DNA from: an uncultured Bacteroidales bacterium
GTDB taxonomy: Bacteria > Bacteroidota > Bacteroidia > Bacteroidales > F082
DNA length: 64,000 bases
Direction: 5' to 3'
Assembly: GCA_947166105.1 (NCBI GenBank)
Contig: CAMVCZ010000009.1
Location: 26,609 to 90,608, forward strand
Shown here: positions 35,901 to 45,794 of the stretch, in pieces
How positions within the stretch are numbered: position 1 is the first letter of the stretch
Layout: every line of letters starts with the position of its first letter
The notes under the pieces: generated by a model
The model's database searches: none
The model's input: only the letters and a program-made list of their open reading frames with translations
What the model was told of the DNA's origin: nothing
Position numbers and translations under genes: made by a program

Positions 35901-37331
35901 ATGAGTTGCCGTGTGTTTGACGCAAATAACCAAGCTGTCTATGTGTATTCTGACGGCTCCAACTATAATCCTGCAAGTCCGTCATCTTACAACGGTACGC
36001 TGATGACACAGAAGAACCAGATTATCATCACCAAGGAAGCCATTTCCACTGAACCAGTCAACATCACGGTCAGCGTAAGCCCTGCACAGGCTGGTACGGT
36101 AAGCGGAGGTGGTGAATATCTGTTTGGCGAAACCTGCACGGTGAGTGTCACACCTAACGAGGGTTACACCTTTATGGGCTGGAACGAAAACGGAACTATA
36201 GTCTCTAACGACCTGTCATATAGCTTCATTGCTATCAATGATAGAAACCTTGTGGCCACATTCATCCAAGCCATAGAGATTGGCGAAGCCACAACAACCA
36301 ACAATTACCTCCCCAGCTACAACTATTATAATTATTCCTTGACCCAGCAGATTTATACCGCTGCGGAAATCGGTACGGCAGGAACTATCAACAGCATTGC
36401 CTTCTTCAACGAGGGATCGGAAAAGACCCGCACCTACGACATCTACCTGAAACATACGACAAAGTCATCCTTCAGCAGCAAGACCGACTGGATTACGGTG
36501 GCAGCAGCCGACAAAGTGTTCAGCGGCAATGTCACTTTGACCGTTGGTGATTGGACTTTCATCATTTTCAGCACTCCGTTTGAATATGATGGCTCCTCCA
36601 ATTTGGTTGTTGTTGTGGACGATAACAGCGGCGTTTATACCAGTCAGCCGCACATGGCCTGCTCAGCGTTTAACACAAGTAGCAGCCAGTCTATCTATGT
36701 GTATTCTGATGATACTAACTACAACCCGTTGGTACCTCCTACTGCCTCATCTTCTTATAATAATATACTCACACTGAAGAGCCACATTCTTCTTGGCATC
36801 GAAACAGGCAATCCTATCATTGAGCAAACCATCCAACTTGGAGCCGACTGGAACTGGTGGTCGCCGAATGTAGACATCACTTTGGGCGAACTGAAAGAAG
36901 CCTTGGGCAACCACGGCATGAGGATTGCAGCACAGGATGGCAAATTTGCCACCTACAATGCCAACAGCGGTACATGGACGGGTAACCTGCAAAGCATCGA
37001 ATTGGGCAAGATGTACAAGATTAGGACCAACGAGGCTTGCACCATTACCTTCAGTAGCGAAGTGGTCGACCCAGCACTATATCCGATTACTCTTTCTTCA
37101 GGAAACAACTGGATTGGGTTCATCAGCACCCAAAGCATGAGCCTCAATGAAGCCTTTAGCAACTTCACTCCGACCGATAGGGATGTCATCAAGTCAGCCA
37201 ACGGCAAAGCCACTTATTACCAAGGTTACGGTTGGCAAGGTTCTCTCAACACGCTTGAACCTGGCAAGGGCTACATCTACAAGTCGAATGCGACAGGAAC
37301 ACGCACTTTCACTTATCCGTCAGCGAAGTAA
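32913..37331 (+). CDS. Kgp-like gingipain (peptidase C25) with C-terminal WNWW domain
   Basis: A 1472-residue secreted cysteine protease. After the signal peptide and a gingipain propeptide-like region, the C25 domain spans about residues 230-610. The His is H446 in NYTAHGD and the nucleophile C479 in MGNCCLTANW. CFGEAMIRAQNKGAFGYIGS and YYWRAYQCLGDGSVMPY closely follow the lysine gingipain of Porphyromonas. Downstream are immunoglobulin-like segments, two InlB-type repeats (GTVSGGGQF, GTVSGGGEY) and two copies of a YLPSYNYY module. The last 170 residues are a two-fold repeat domain (ADWNWWSPNVD ... GKGYIYKS) shared with the next two genes. No canonical T9SS domain is seen. The change of GHGS to AHGD is unusual. 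Confidence 0.88.
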   Translation: MKRGLLFALALMLCFNVVGQQSITLRSVDKAECVSSDFQLLKASFSFSTIEAENVDTERGQFSWLSMPNTVIGGNEGDPQIPVVNQLIAVPFGATPSIRVTSYSSTDYRLEDFGIQTLVPRQPSLRKDQRPEDVPFVMNEAAYQTRGFRSEPLAVVTVVGTMRGVQLGKMTIEPVSYDPVNNTLRVFNDIEVEVGFDGADAVATEKMLVDTYSPYFDGIYGMLFNGRAVRDAYSDHPDLYTTPVKMLVVTTSTYTNSTPFQTWLNWKKQKGIDVDVQTVTSSTSSADVRSLIQSRYNANHPTFLVIVGDETAVKNYTTYSVVGLNYNPYISDLQYASIDNDVYHDMFMSRMSVSSTTELGYLVDKIMMYEQYTMPDPSYLNNVLLIAGADATWAPRVGRPTINYAADNYFNAAHGFNNIYKYVTDNYSGCYNYLSSGVGFANYTAHGDIQEWYNPNFTNTNVNALTNTNKYFWAMGNCCLTANWGNSSYYPCFGEAMIRAQNKGAFGYIGSIPESYWYEDYYFGVGATSTMSQTPSMSQTTTGVYDFMFDDTQMNTLNSVPFAGNVAVTYAHANNYTSSVSDEYYWRAYQCLGDGSVMPYHVNPSANNVSHASAFGMGLTSFTVNALPGSYVSITKDNEILGVAQVGSTGIVNVPVTPVNTAGDVMIVVTRQQRQPYIQTIPAVALDGPFIGVDNYTPNTALIGQNTDLSITFKNLGNAATTGTTTVTLTSSDSNVSIIENTKTFGALAANATTTVNGFRFCLNEGVTLGTNVTLHYSAVNGSDTWEGNITITPNQIFTVTVASNNADYGTVSGGGQFNYDESCTVTATPAEGYMFTSWTNNNTVVSTDAEYTFNVTNNMDLMANFAEGVMIGSGTNTSDYLPSYNYYKYALSEQIYTSAELGGAGLITSIAFYNGGATKTRNYDFYMKATTKNTFSGNTDWIAVTAAEKVFSGSVTMTANEWTTITFNTPFVYDGTSNVVLVADDNTGSYTSSPHMSCRVFDANNQAVYVYSDGSNYNPASPSSYNGTLMTQKNQIIITKEAISTEPVNITVSVSPAQAGTVSGGGEYLFGETCTVSVTPNEGYTFMGWNENGTIVSNDLSYSFIAINDRNLVATFIQAIEIGEATTTNNYLPSYNYYNYSLTQQIYTAAEIGTAGTINSIAFFNEGSEKTRTYDIYLKHTTKSSFSSKTDWITVAAADKVFSGNVTLTVGDWTFIIFSTPFEYDGSSNLVVVVDDNSGVYTSQPHMACSAFNTSSSQSIYVYSDDTNYNPLVPPTASSSYNNILTLKSHILLGIETGNPIIEQTIQLGADWNWWSPNVDITLGELKEALGNHGMRIAAQDGKFATYNANSGTWTGNLQSIELGKMYKIRTNEACTITFSSEVVDPALYPITLSSGNNWIGFISTQSMSLNEAFSNFTPTDRDVIKSANGKATYYQGYGWQGSLNTLEPGKGYIYKSNATGTRTFTYPSAK
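36826..37331 (+). repeat. Duplicated WNWW-domain coding block, copy 1
   Basis: This stretch is closely similar at DNA level to 39160-39668 in the next gene and more distantly to 43135-43649. All three encode the same C-terminal tandem domain. Confidence 0.75.
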
Positions 37332-37352
37332 ACTTGATTCATCGTTGGAAAT

Positions 37353-39668
37353 ATGAATAAGTTGAAATATTGCATATTGGTTCTTGCCCTCGTCATCGGA
37401 GGAAGCCTTTTCGCCCAAAGTCAAAGGGAACTACAACAACTCATGCGTGAGCGCAACGAGTATTATTTTGCGCTCACCGTTCAGGAACCCTCTGAAATTC
37501 AGGGCATCAGCAAACTTTGCTCCGTTGATGGCACTGATGGCAGAACCGTGGTTTGCTATGCCAACCAGCAGCAGTATGACGATCTGCTGCTGGCTGGCTA
37601 TCAGCCTGAATTGCAGACGCCGCCTTCCTTGCTTTACGATGCCGTCATGTGGGACGGCAACGACCGTTCCTCGTATGAATGGGACAGCTATCCCACCTAC
37701 GATGCCTACCAAAGCATGATGGAAGCCTTCCCGTCACAAGCCTTGAGCGACCGTTCTTGCACCCTGATTGACCTTGGCACCCTCAACAGCGGACGCAAAT
37801 TGTTGGGTGTGCGCCTCAATAACGGCCAGCCTGACGGCAAGCCGAGATTCCTTTACAGTTCCACGATGCACGGCGATGAGGTCACAGGCATGATGCTCAT
37901 GCTTCGCCTTATCGATGAGTTTTGCACCAGCACCGACTCGCGCATTGTCAACATCCTGAACAATGTGGATCTTTTCATTTTCCCCTTGACTAACCCTGAC
38001 GGCACCTATTATGGCGGCAACAACACCATGAACGGCGCTCGTCGTTACAACAACAATGGGGTTGATTTGAATCGCAACTACAAGGATTATTTTAATGGCG
38101 ACCATCCCGACGGCAAGGCATACGCCTTGGAGACCCAATGGACCATGCAATTGGCTCAAGATTACCTGTTCACTATGAGTGCCAACTATCACGGTGGTGC
38201 CGAAGTGGTAAACTATCCTTGGGACGCCGTTTATACCGACCACGCCGACAAGGATTGGTATGAGCTTATCGGTACGGAGTACGTCAGCAATGTGAGAACC
38301 TATTCTTCCTCTTACATGACTAATCCTTATTCTGATGGCGTCACCAATGGTGCCGATTGGTATGTGATTACGGGCAGCCGTCAGGATTATGAGAATGCAT
38401 TCGGTGAATGTCGTGAAATCACCATTGAATGTTCCACCACCAAGAAGCCTAATGCCTCCACCATGCCGACCTATTGGAACTACAACCACACCGCCATGCT
38501 TGGGCTCATTGAGCAATGCCTGAACGGTATCCACGGTTATGTGTATGACGCTGAAACCAACCAGCCGATTGTCGGTGCCACCATCACGATGCAAGACCAT
38601 GACGTCAACAATTCACAGGTGAGTACGCATAATATTGGCGACTTCCACCGTCCCATCAAGGGTGGAACATACACTTTGGCCATCTCCAAAAACGGCTACT
38701 GCCCACAAACCGTGGAAGTCACCGTAGCCGATAACCAAAGAGTGGATTTGGACACCATCTTTTTGACCGCAGGTTGTCCCACACCCGACATCATCAACAT
38801 GCAGGATGGCACTTTTGAGACTTGCGATGCGCTGTTTTATGACTCAGGAGGCCCCGACAGCAACTATGGCAACAACCTTGATTACACCTTGACTTTCTAT
38901 CCTGCAACCACTGGGGCGAAAGTCATTGTCAACTTCTCCGAGTTCAATGTTGAAGCGAACTACGATTACCTTTATATTTATGACGGCAATTCCACTTCCG
39001 CCACGCAAATTGGACAGTTTACTGGCACAACAAGCCCTGGAACCGTGACCGCCACCAACGACGAAGGAGCCTTGACTTTCAGGCTCACTTCGGATTATTC
39101 AGTGAACAAAACTGGTTGGGTTGCTACGGTGTCGTGCGAAATGCCTTCCGCTGTCCAGACTTTTGAGCTTGCTGCTGATTGGAACTGGTGGTCGCCCAAT
39201 GTGGACATCACCTTGGCTCAACTCAAAGAGGCTTTGGGCAACCACGGCTTGAGAATTGCGGCACAAGATGGCAAATTTGCCACCTATAATGCCAATAATG
39301 GTTCATGGTCGGGCAACCTGCAAAGCATCGAATTAGGCAAGATGTACAAGATTAAAACCGATGAGGCTTGCTCCATTACGGTCGTTAGCGAAGTGGTCGA
39401 CCCAGCGGATTATCCCATCAGCCTCTATTCCGGAAACAACTGGATCGGGTTCATCGGTAACGAGAGCCTAAGCCTCGATGAAGCCTTTGGCGATTTCACT
39501 CCGACTGATAGGGATGTCATCAAGTCTGCCAACGGCAAAGCCACTTATTACCAAGGTTACGGTTGGCAAGGTTCCCTCAACACGCTCGAACCCGGCAAGG
39601 GCTACATCTACAAGTCGAATGTGTCAGCAGTCAGAACCTTTACCTATCCAAATTCAACAAACAAGTAA
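37353..39668 (+). CDS. Secreted M14 zinc carboxypeptidase with WNWW domain
   Basis: A 771-residue protein with a signal peptide. The peptidase M14 domain lies at about residues 110-400: zinc ligands H173 and E176 in MHGDEVTG and H280 in NYHGG, and a catalytic Glu in REITIECS. A carboxypeptidase-regulatory-like domain (IHGYVYDAETNQPIVGA) and a CUB-like domain (YDYLYIYDGNSTSA) follow, then the C-terminal WNWW tandem domain almost identical to that of the preceding protease. It begins 21 bases after the gingipain-like gene. It should trim peptides released by its neighbours. Confidence 0.88.
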   Translation: MNKLKYCILVLALVIGGSLFAQSQRELQQLMRERNEYYFALTVQEPSEIQGISKLCSVDGTDGRTVVCYANQQQYDDLLLAGYQPELQTPPSLLYDAVMWDGNDRSSYEWDSYPTYDAYQSMMEAFPSQALSDRSCTLIDLGTLNSGRKLLGVRLNNGQPDGKPRFLYSSTMHGDEVTGMMLMLRLIDEFCTSTDSRIVNILNNVDLFIFPLTNPDGTYYGGNNTMNGARRYNNNGVDLNRNYKDYFNGDHPDGKAYALETQWTMQLAQDYLFTMSANYHGGAEVVNYPWDAVYTDHADKDWYELIGTEYVSNVRTYSSSYMTNPYSDGVTNGADWYVITGSRQDYENAFGECREITIECSTTKKPNASTMPTYWNYNHTAMLGLIEQCLNGIHGYVYDAETNQPIVGATITMQDHDVNNSQVSTHNIGDFHRPIKGGTYTLAISKNGYCPQTVEVTVADNQRVDLDTIFLTAGCPTPDIINMQDGTFETCDALFYDSGGPDSNYGNNLDYTLTFYPATTGAKVIVNFSEFNVEANYDYLYIYDGNSTSATQIGQFTGTTSPGTVTATNDEGALTFRLTSDYSVNKTGWVATVSCEMPSAVQTFELAADWNWWSPNVDITLAQLKEALGNHGLRIAAQDGKFATYNANNGSWSGNLQSIELGKMYKIKTDEACSITVVSEVVDPADYPISLYSGNNWIGFIGNESLSLDEAFGDFTPTDRDVIKSANGKATYYQGYGWQGSLNTLEPGKGYIYKSNVSAVRTFTYPNSTNK

Positions 39669-39686
39669 ATTTCAGTTTTAAATAAA

Positions 39687-42600
39687 ATGAAAAAAGGATT
39701 TTTATTTCTTCTACTCTCGGCCCTCTGCATGACGGCCTTTGCACAGCTTCAAAATGCGCCAGAATGGAACAGCATCCTCAGCGACCAGCCCGAGACCTTC
39801 CGCACGCAACTCGTTTCCTCTTCGGAGGGAAGCATCAAGGTGAACGTACAAGTTCCCGGGTTTTACACAACGAATGTCACCACTCCAAGGGGCGAAGCCA
39901 AGATTGTTTCCATGCCCAAGGCCATCAGTACGGCCCAAGCAGGCGAACCTAACCTGCCCATGACGGGCATCCCCGCCATCATCGGCGACCACGCCCGTAT
40001 GAGCGTCCGCATTGTGTTTGCCCAGTACAGGGATTTTGAGAACATCGAAGTGGCCCCCTCAAAAGGCGACTTCAGCCGCCAGATTGACCCCGCCACAGTG
40101 CCTTACACCTACGGCGAGTGCTACAATCAGGACACATTCTTCCCTGCCAACAATGTAGGTCTTTATGAACCTTACATCATCCGCGATTTTCGTGGACAGA
40201 ACATGGTGGTTTATCCATACGCCTACAACCCCGTCACGAAAACCTTGCGCGTCTACTACGACATGACTATAGAAATGTACAAGGTGGACGACAACGGCGA
40301 AAACGTGATGGAAGCCCGCAAGAGCAACACTGTGAAGATGGATGCCGACTTCAAGAACATGTATCAACGTCACTTCATCAACTATGAAGCTGGCATGGCC
40401 AAATACACCCCCGTCGATGAGGAAGGCGACCTGCTTATTATCTGCTACGACAACTTCCTCAGTTCAATGACCGACTTCGTCAACTGGAAGAAAACCCGTG
40501 GCGTGAACACTACCATCGTGGGCACCAGCACGGTAGGCTCAACCGACTCGGCCATCAAGACATACATCCAGAACCAATACAACGCCAACAACAACCTTAC
40601 GCATGTGCTGCTCGTTGGTGACGTGGCGCAGATTCCGGGTTATTCTTACACGGGTGGTGGTTCTTCATACGGCGGTCTGGGAGACAACCCCTACGGCCAA
40701 ATTGTGGGTAACGACATCTACAACGATCTTTTCATTGGTCGTTTCTCGGCTCAAACTGCCGCCCAAGTGACCACTCAAGTCAACCGCACCATCACCTACG
40801 AGCGCGACCTCACCACATCTGCCACTTGGCTGCAAAATGGTGATGGCATTTCAAAACAAGAAGGTGGATCGGGCCACAACGGCGAGGATGACTACCAACA
40901 CATAGACCATATTCGCACCGATTTGCTTAATTTCGGTTACAACACCGTGTATCAAGACTATTCAAACTTGAGTGGCTACACGGGAACAGCCACATCCATC
41001 AGCAACCACATCAATAGTGGTGTGGGTATTGTGAACTATTGCAACCACGGCAATAATCAGATGTGGGGCGTCGCAAGCTACAGCAATACGCAAGTCAACA
41101 ACCTGACCAATAGCAACAAGTTGCCTTTCATTTGGTCGGTGGCTTGCCTCGTCGGAAAATACGATAACACCTCAACCTCGTATGGCGGCAACTATACTAT
41201 CGGCCAAAGCAACGACTGCTTCGCCGAGGCTTGGATGCACGCCACTTACAGCAACTCCGACCTGACGCCTACGGGTGCTGTCGGTGCCTTGATGTCCTAC
41301 ATTAGCCAGCCTTGGGTTCCTCCAATGTGGGCACAAGACGAGTGCATAGATATTCTCGTGGAGAGTTACAACAATAACATCAAGCACACTTGGGGCGGCA
41401 CTTCCATCAACGGAATCTTGGGCATCTTCGACCATTACAGCACCTCTGAAATCTCGGCAGTAGGCACCTACCAAGCTTGGATCCTTTACGGTGACCCGAC
41501 CATGATGCTCCGCACCAAAACCCCGCAGGCTATGACCGTGACCCATCCCGGCACCATCAATTTGGCCGCTACCACCTACACGGTCAATGTGACCAATGGA
41601 AACGGAGCTTTGGCCACCATCACTGATGCCAACCACAATATTTTGGGTTCAGCCACGGTGAGCAACGGCTCAGCCAACATCACTTTGACAGCCCCAAACC
41701 AAATCCAAGACCTTACCCTTTGTGTCTTTGGCTATAACAAGGTGACTTACCTTGGCAGCATTTCCGTCGTTGGTGGAGCGCAATACAACATCACTTGCAA
41801 CCAACCCGAACACGGTAGCATCAGTGCGCCTGAAATGGCCTACGGCTTCCAAACTGTCACCCTGACGGCCACGCCCGAAACGGGCTATTGCCTATCGTCA
41901 TGGGAGGTCAGGGATGTCAACAACAACCTCATTCCTGTGACCAACAACACTTTCATCATGCCCGAAAGCAATGTCACGGTGAGCGCAACCTTTGTGGAAG
42001 GCCTTGCCATCACGATGGCCTCTGTGATGAACGGCACCATCAGTGCCGACCCAAATTACGCCCTCCAAGGCACCACCATCAACCTGACCGCCACGCCTGA
42101 AACGGGTTATGTTTTCAACAGTTGGATAGTCTACAAGACTGGCGACGTAAACACCACCGTCGCGGTAAGTGACAATAGCTTCACCATGCCGGACTACGAT
42201 GTCACCGTGAGTGGCATTTTCCTCGTTCCGCAAGGCGGCGAGGTGAATGTGGGCAGTGGCAGCAACACCTCGGCATACCTACCTTCCAATGTGTGGTACA
42301 AATATTCCACCACGCAGCAGATTTACACCGCCGCCGAGGTGGGTGACGCAGGCACTATTACTGCCGTCAGCTTCAAATACAATGGCAACTCCACTTCGGG
42401 CGCGAGAACCATTGACATCTATATGTCACACACCACAAGTTCAACCATCACTTCTTGGGTAGCCGAGGCTTCCAGCCATCTGGTCTATTCCGGTACTCAA
42501 ACATTCGTTAATAATGACTGGTACACTTTTACTCTGAACACCCCGTTCGAGTATGATGGCAATAACAACATCTTGATTACTTTTGATGATAACACAGGAA

Positions 42601-43649
42601 GTTACTCGGGAAGTAGTGGAAGAGCCTTCTACACATATTCCACTGGCGAAAGCAGATCCATTTACCAATACAATGACAATTACAACCAGACACCGTTAAA
42701 TCCTCAGACTGGCGGCAGTTATAACGCTTACACCAGTACCAGCAACTGCCAAATCATTTTCACCAAGGAAATCCCCAGCACTGACGGTTATCTCTCCGTT
42801 TCGCCCGATGTCCTTTCCGATTTCACTTATGCCGAAGGCGAAGGCCCGTCGGAAGTGCAGAGCGTGGCCCTCATTGGTGCCAACTTGCAGGGCAATGTGA
42901 CTGTCGCCATGCCAACGGGCTATGAGGTTAGCAACAATGGCAGCACTTACGCTTCCACCCTCAACCTGACACCTGCCAACGGCAACTTGCAACAGATGCT
43001 TTATGTGCGCCTGAGCGCCGACCTCAGCCAAGGCAATTACAACGGCACGATGACCCTCACTTCGGGCACCACTTCACAAAGCATTACTCTTAGTGGTGAA
43101 GTCACGGAAGGCAGCGGCTCCGGCATCCACGAACAAACCTCGACTTTGGCTGTCGGCTGGAACTGGTGGACGCCGAATGTCGATTTGGATGCCGCCACAC
43201 TGTTGGCGCAACTCAAGCAAAGCTTGGGCACCAGCGGCGTCAGGATTGTTTCCCCAGAGGGCAAGTTCCTGTCGTATAACGCATCAACCAACACATGGTC
43301 GGGCAACCTGTTCGGAATCCAAGTCGGAAAGATGTACAAGATTGACATGAGCAGCAGTTGCGAAATCACCTTGACGGGACCTGTCATTGATGAAATCGAC
43401 AATTCCATCATCATCTATCCCGGCAACAATTGGATTGGTTTCTTTGGCACAGAAAGCATGAGCGTCAACCAAGCCATGAGCAACTTCACGCCCACGCAAG
43501 GCGACAAGATCATTTTCAACAACAAGTTTTCCACTTTCAACGGTTCCTCTTGGGTGGGAACCCTTTCACAACTCGTTCCTGGAAATGGTTATATCTACAA
43601 GTCGAACGCAACCACATCGCAGACACTATTCTTCAATTTTTCAAAATAA
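39687..43649 (+). CDS. Second C25 gingipain-like protease with WNWW domain
   Basis: A 1320-residue secreted protease starting with a signal peptide (FLFLLLSALCMTAFAQ). A propeptide-like region precedes the C25 domain (about residues 245-610), with His in NYCNHGNNQMWG and Cys in SVACLVGKY, closer to the RgpB pattern than to Kgp. Two InlB-type repeats (HGSISAPEM, NGTISADPN) and one YLPSNVWYKY module follow. The C-terminus carries a more diverged WNWWTPNVD tandem domain ending NGYIYKSNA. It sits 18 bases after the carboxypeptidase, so three secreted peptidases form one operon. Confidence 0.88.
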   Translation: MKKGFLFLLLSALCMTAFAQLQNAPEWNSILSDQPETFRTQLVSSSEGSIKVNVQVPGFYTTNVTTPRGEAKIVSMPKAISTAQAGEPNLPMTGIPAIIGDHARMSVRIVFAQYRDFENIEVAPSKGDFSRQIDPATVPYTYGECYNQDTFFPANNVGLYEPYIIRDFRGQNMVVYPYAYNPVTKTLRVYYDMTIEMYKVDDNGENVMEARKSNTVKMDADFKNMYQRHFINYEAGMAKYTPVDEEGDLLIICYDNFLSSMTDFVNWKKTRGVNTTIVGTSTVGSTDSAIKTYIQNQYNANNNLTHVLLVGDVAQIPGYSYTGGGSSYGGLGDNPYGQIVGNDIYNDLFIGRFSAQTAAQVTTQVNRTITYERDLTTSATWLQNGDGISKQEGGSGHNGEDDYQHIDHIRTDLLNFGYNTVYQDYSNLSGYTGTATSISNHINSGVGIVNYCNHGNNQMWGVASYSNTQVNNLTNSNKLPFIWSVACLVGKYDNTSTSYGGNYTIGQSNDCFAEAWMHATYSNSDLTPTGAVGALMSYISQPWVPPMWAQDECIDILVESYNNNIKHTWGGTSINGILGIFDHYSTSEISAVGTYQAWILYGDPTMMLRTKTPQAMTVTHPGTINLAATTYTVNVTNGNGALATITDANHNILGSATVSNGSANITLTAPNQIQDLTLCVFGYNKVTYLGSISVVGGAQYNITCNQPEHGSISAPEMAYGFQTVTLTATPETGYCLSSWEVRDVNNNLIPVTNNTFIMPESNVTVSATFVEGLAITMASVMNGTISADPNYALQGTTINLTATPETGYVFNSWIVYKTGDVNTTVAVSDNSFTMPDYDVTVSGIFLVPQGGEVNVGSGSNTSAYLPSNVWYKYSTTQQIYTAAEVGDAGTITAVSFKYNGNSTSGARTIDIYMSHTTSSTITSWVAEASSHLVYSGTQTFVNNDWYTFTLNTPFEYDGNNNILITFDDNTGSYSGSSGRAFYTYSTGESRSIYQYNDNYNQTPLNPQTGGSYNAYTSTSNCQIIFTKEIPSTDGYLSVSPDVLSDFTYAEGEGPSEVQSVALIGANLQGNVTVAMPTGYEVSNNGSTYASTLNLTPANGNLQQMLYVRLSADLSQGNYNGTMTLTSGTTSQSITLSGEVTEGSGSGIHEQTSTLAVGWNWWTPNVDLDAATLLAQLKQSLGTSGVRIVSPEGKFLSYNASTNTWSGNLFGIQVGKMYKIDMSSSCEITLTGPVIDEIDNSIIIYPGNNWIGFFGTESMSVNQAMSNFTPTQGDKIIFNNKFSTFNGSSWVGTLSQLVPGNGYIYKSNATTSQTLFFNFSK

Positions 43650-43718
43650 CGACGGTATCGAACAAAAAAAATAGTAATTTTACACGCAATTTTTAACAGG
43701 AAAAAAACTAAATGCATC

Positions 43719-45611
43719 ATGACAAAAAGAATAATGTTGTTTATCGCTGCTCTCTTCATTTGCGGAGCAATGCAAGCACAAGACTATCACTGGAGTTATA
43801 ATTACCATTACTACGAAAGCAACTTCCCCTTGATTGGCGAAGTGTATATCAATGGCGAAGCCGTAGTATCCAGCGACTTTGAAATTGCCGCTTTTGTTGG
43901 CGATCAGGTAAGGGCTACGGAGTTTCTTTTCGAAGCCGATCCCGACCATTTCCCTGGACATTTCTATGCTTGGCTGGGTGTTGCCTATAACAATTCTGGC
44001 GAAACCGTTACTTTCAAGCTTTATGACCATGCCACGGAAACTGAGTATGACAACTGCTCCACCACCGTGTTGACCAATGCCGATGGATACGGTGAGATAT
44101 GGGCCCCTGTCATCATCGAGTTTACCGTGGATGCTCCCATCAGTTACGGTCCCGAATATCCTTGGATACCCGGAAACTATGAGAACTACATGTATCTCGA
44201 AACCCAAATCCAAATCAATGGAGTTCCTGTGACAAACACCAATTGGGAAGTGGGTGCCTTCTGCGGCGATGAGTGCCGTGGCCTTGGCGATGCTGACAAT
44301 TGGTGGGTGTCACCCGTTGACCAAAGTGATATTCTGGGAATCGTCGTGGGCGGTGCCACAGGAGATACCATCAACTTCTATCTTTATGATGTGACCAACC
44401 AAGAAATATTTCCTGGCATTTGCTATTTAGCCCTCAATTGGATTGACGGCGACATTGGCGACATGTTCGAACCTCTCGTCATCAATTTTGTTACGATGCA
44501 AACCTTCACCAAGGAAATTGAAGGTTACGCAGAAGAAAGCATTGGCCATTACTATCTCATCGCTTCCCCCATCGGCGAAGTGAATCCTGAGAACGTGACC
44601 AACATGCTTGAAAACAGCTTCGACCTTTACTATTTCAACCAATCTTCAGATTTGGAATGGATTAACTACAAGGGGTCCGATGGCAACTACAATCTCCTTC
44701 CTGGCATAGGCTATCTTTATGCCAACAGTGATAGTGTTACGCTGACCTTCACGGGCTTCCCTTACGGAGGCGATGGCGAAGTCACTTTGACTTATGATGC
44801 AAGCGCCAATTTCCCAGGTTGGAACCTTGTGGGCAACCCCTTCACAGACACAGCTTACATCGACCGCGAGTTTTATGTCATGAATAATATCGGTACGGAA
44901 ATCATTGCAGGCGAAGGCAATAGCGTTGCAGCTATGGAAGGTATCTTTGTCGTTGCTGAAACTGATGGCGAGACCATGACTTTCAGCACCGAAGAACCAA
45001 ATAGAGGTGTTGCTTCTCTTACGATGAACATCACCCAAAACCGTGGTGCTGCCATCGACCGTGCCATTATCCGTTTCGGTGAAGAAAGCACCTTGCCCAA
45101 GTTCATGCTCAATGAAAACAACACCAAGGTCTATATCCCGCAGGACAATAAGGACTATGCCGTGGTTTCTGTCAACAGCGACATGGGCGAGATGCCGGTC
45201 AACTTCAAGGCTGCCAAAAATGGCACTTATACCCTCAGCTTCAGCAACGAGGAAGTCAGTTTCAGCTATCTCCACCTCATCGACAACCTGACGGGTGTTG
45301 ATGTCGACTTGCTTGAAACCCCCAGCTACTCCTTCGATGCCAAGGCAACAGACTATGCTACCCGCTTCAAGTTGGTGTTTGCCACAGGCAACGCCACTGA
45401 CGACAGCTTCGTCTTCTTCAGCAACGGCAACTGGGTCATCAACAACGACGGCAAGGCCATCGCGCAAGTCGTTGATGTGACTGGCCGCATCTTGAAGAGC
45501 GAAAAGATTGAAGGCTGCCATAGCATGAGCATCAATGCTACTCCTGGCGTTTACATGATCCGCCTTATCAGCGGCAACGACGTGAAGGTGCAAAAAGTGG
45601 TCGTCAAGTAA
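43719..45611 (+). CDS. T9SS type A sorted surface protein
   Basis: A 630-residue protein with a signal peptide (IMLFIAALFICGAMQAQ). The N-half has two repeats of a beta domain (NGEAVVSSDFEIAAFVGD, NGVPVTNTNWEVGAFCGD). The C-half contains an ESIGHYYLIASPIG segment and the LHLIDNLTGVDVDLL block, then a type A sorting domain (AQVVDVTGRILKSE, PGVYMIRLISGNDVKVQKVVVK). The same C-half occurs in the protein at 62954. Last gene of the secreted cluster; a strong terminator follows. Function unknown. Confidence 0.8.
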   Translation: MTKRIMLFIAALFICGAMQAQDYHWSYNYHYYESNFPLIGEVYINGEAVVSSDFEIAAFVGDQVRATEFLFEADPDHFPGHFYAWLGVAYNNSGETVTFKLYDHATETEYDNCSTTVLTNADGYGEIWAPVIIEFTVDAPISYGPEYPWIPGNYENYMYLETQIQINGVPVTNTNWEVGAFCGDECRGLGDADNWWVSPVDQSDILGIVVGGATGDTINFYLYDVTNQEIFPGICYLALNWIDGDIGDMFEPLVINFVTMQTFTKEIEGYAEESIGHYYLIASPIGEVNPENVTNMLENSFDLYYFNQSSDLEWINYKGSDGNYNLLPGIGYLYANSDSVTLTFTGFPYGGDGEVTLTYDASANFPGWNLVGNPFTDTAYIDREFYVMNNIGTEIIAGEGNSVAAMEGIFVVAETDGETMTFSTEEPNRGVASLTMNITQNRGAAIDRAIIRFGEESTLPKFMLNENNTKVYIPQDNKDYAVVSVNSDMGEMPVNFKAAKNGTYTLSFSNEEVSFSYLHLIDNLTGVDVDLLETPSYSFDAKATDYATRFKLVFATGNATDDSFVFFSNGNWVINNDGKAIAQVVDVTGRILKSEKIEGCHSMSINATPGVYMIRLISGNDVKVQKVVVK

Positions 45612-45633
45612 ACCACAAACACAACCATTTCCA

Positions 45634-45675
45634 AAGGGTTCGGTCGGCAAAACAATGACCGAACCCTTATTATTT
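45634..45675 (+). terminator. Strong terminator after the secreted cluster
   Basis: A perfect 12-bp stem AAGGGTTCGGTC/GACCGAACCCTT around an 11-base loop, followed by T-rich sequence. Confidence 0.88.
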
Positions 45676-45794
45676 TCCGATTTCTGCAAGATTTGTTTCC
45701 GTTCTTTCAGAAAAAAACCTTATTTTCGCGGCGCGAAAAAACTATTGCGCCGATGTAAACTGAGTATTCACTTTAAAGAAAGGGGGAAGGCATA

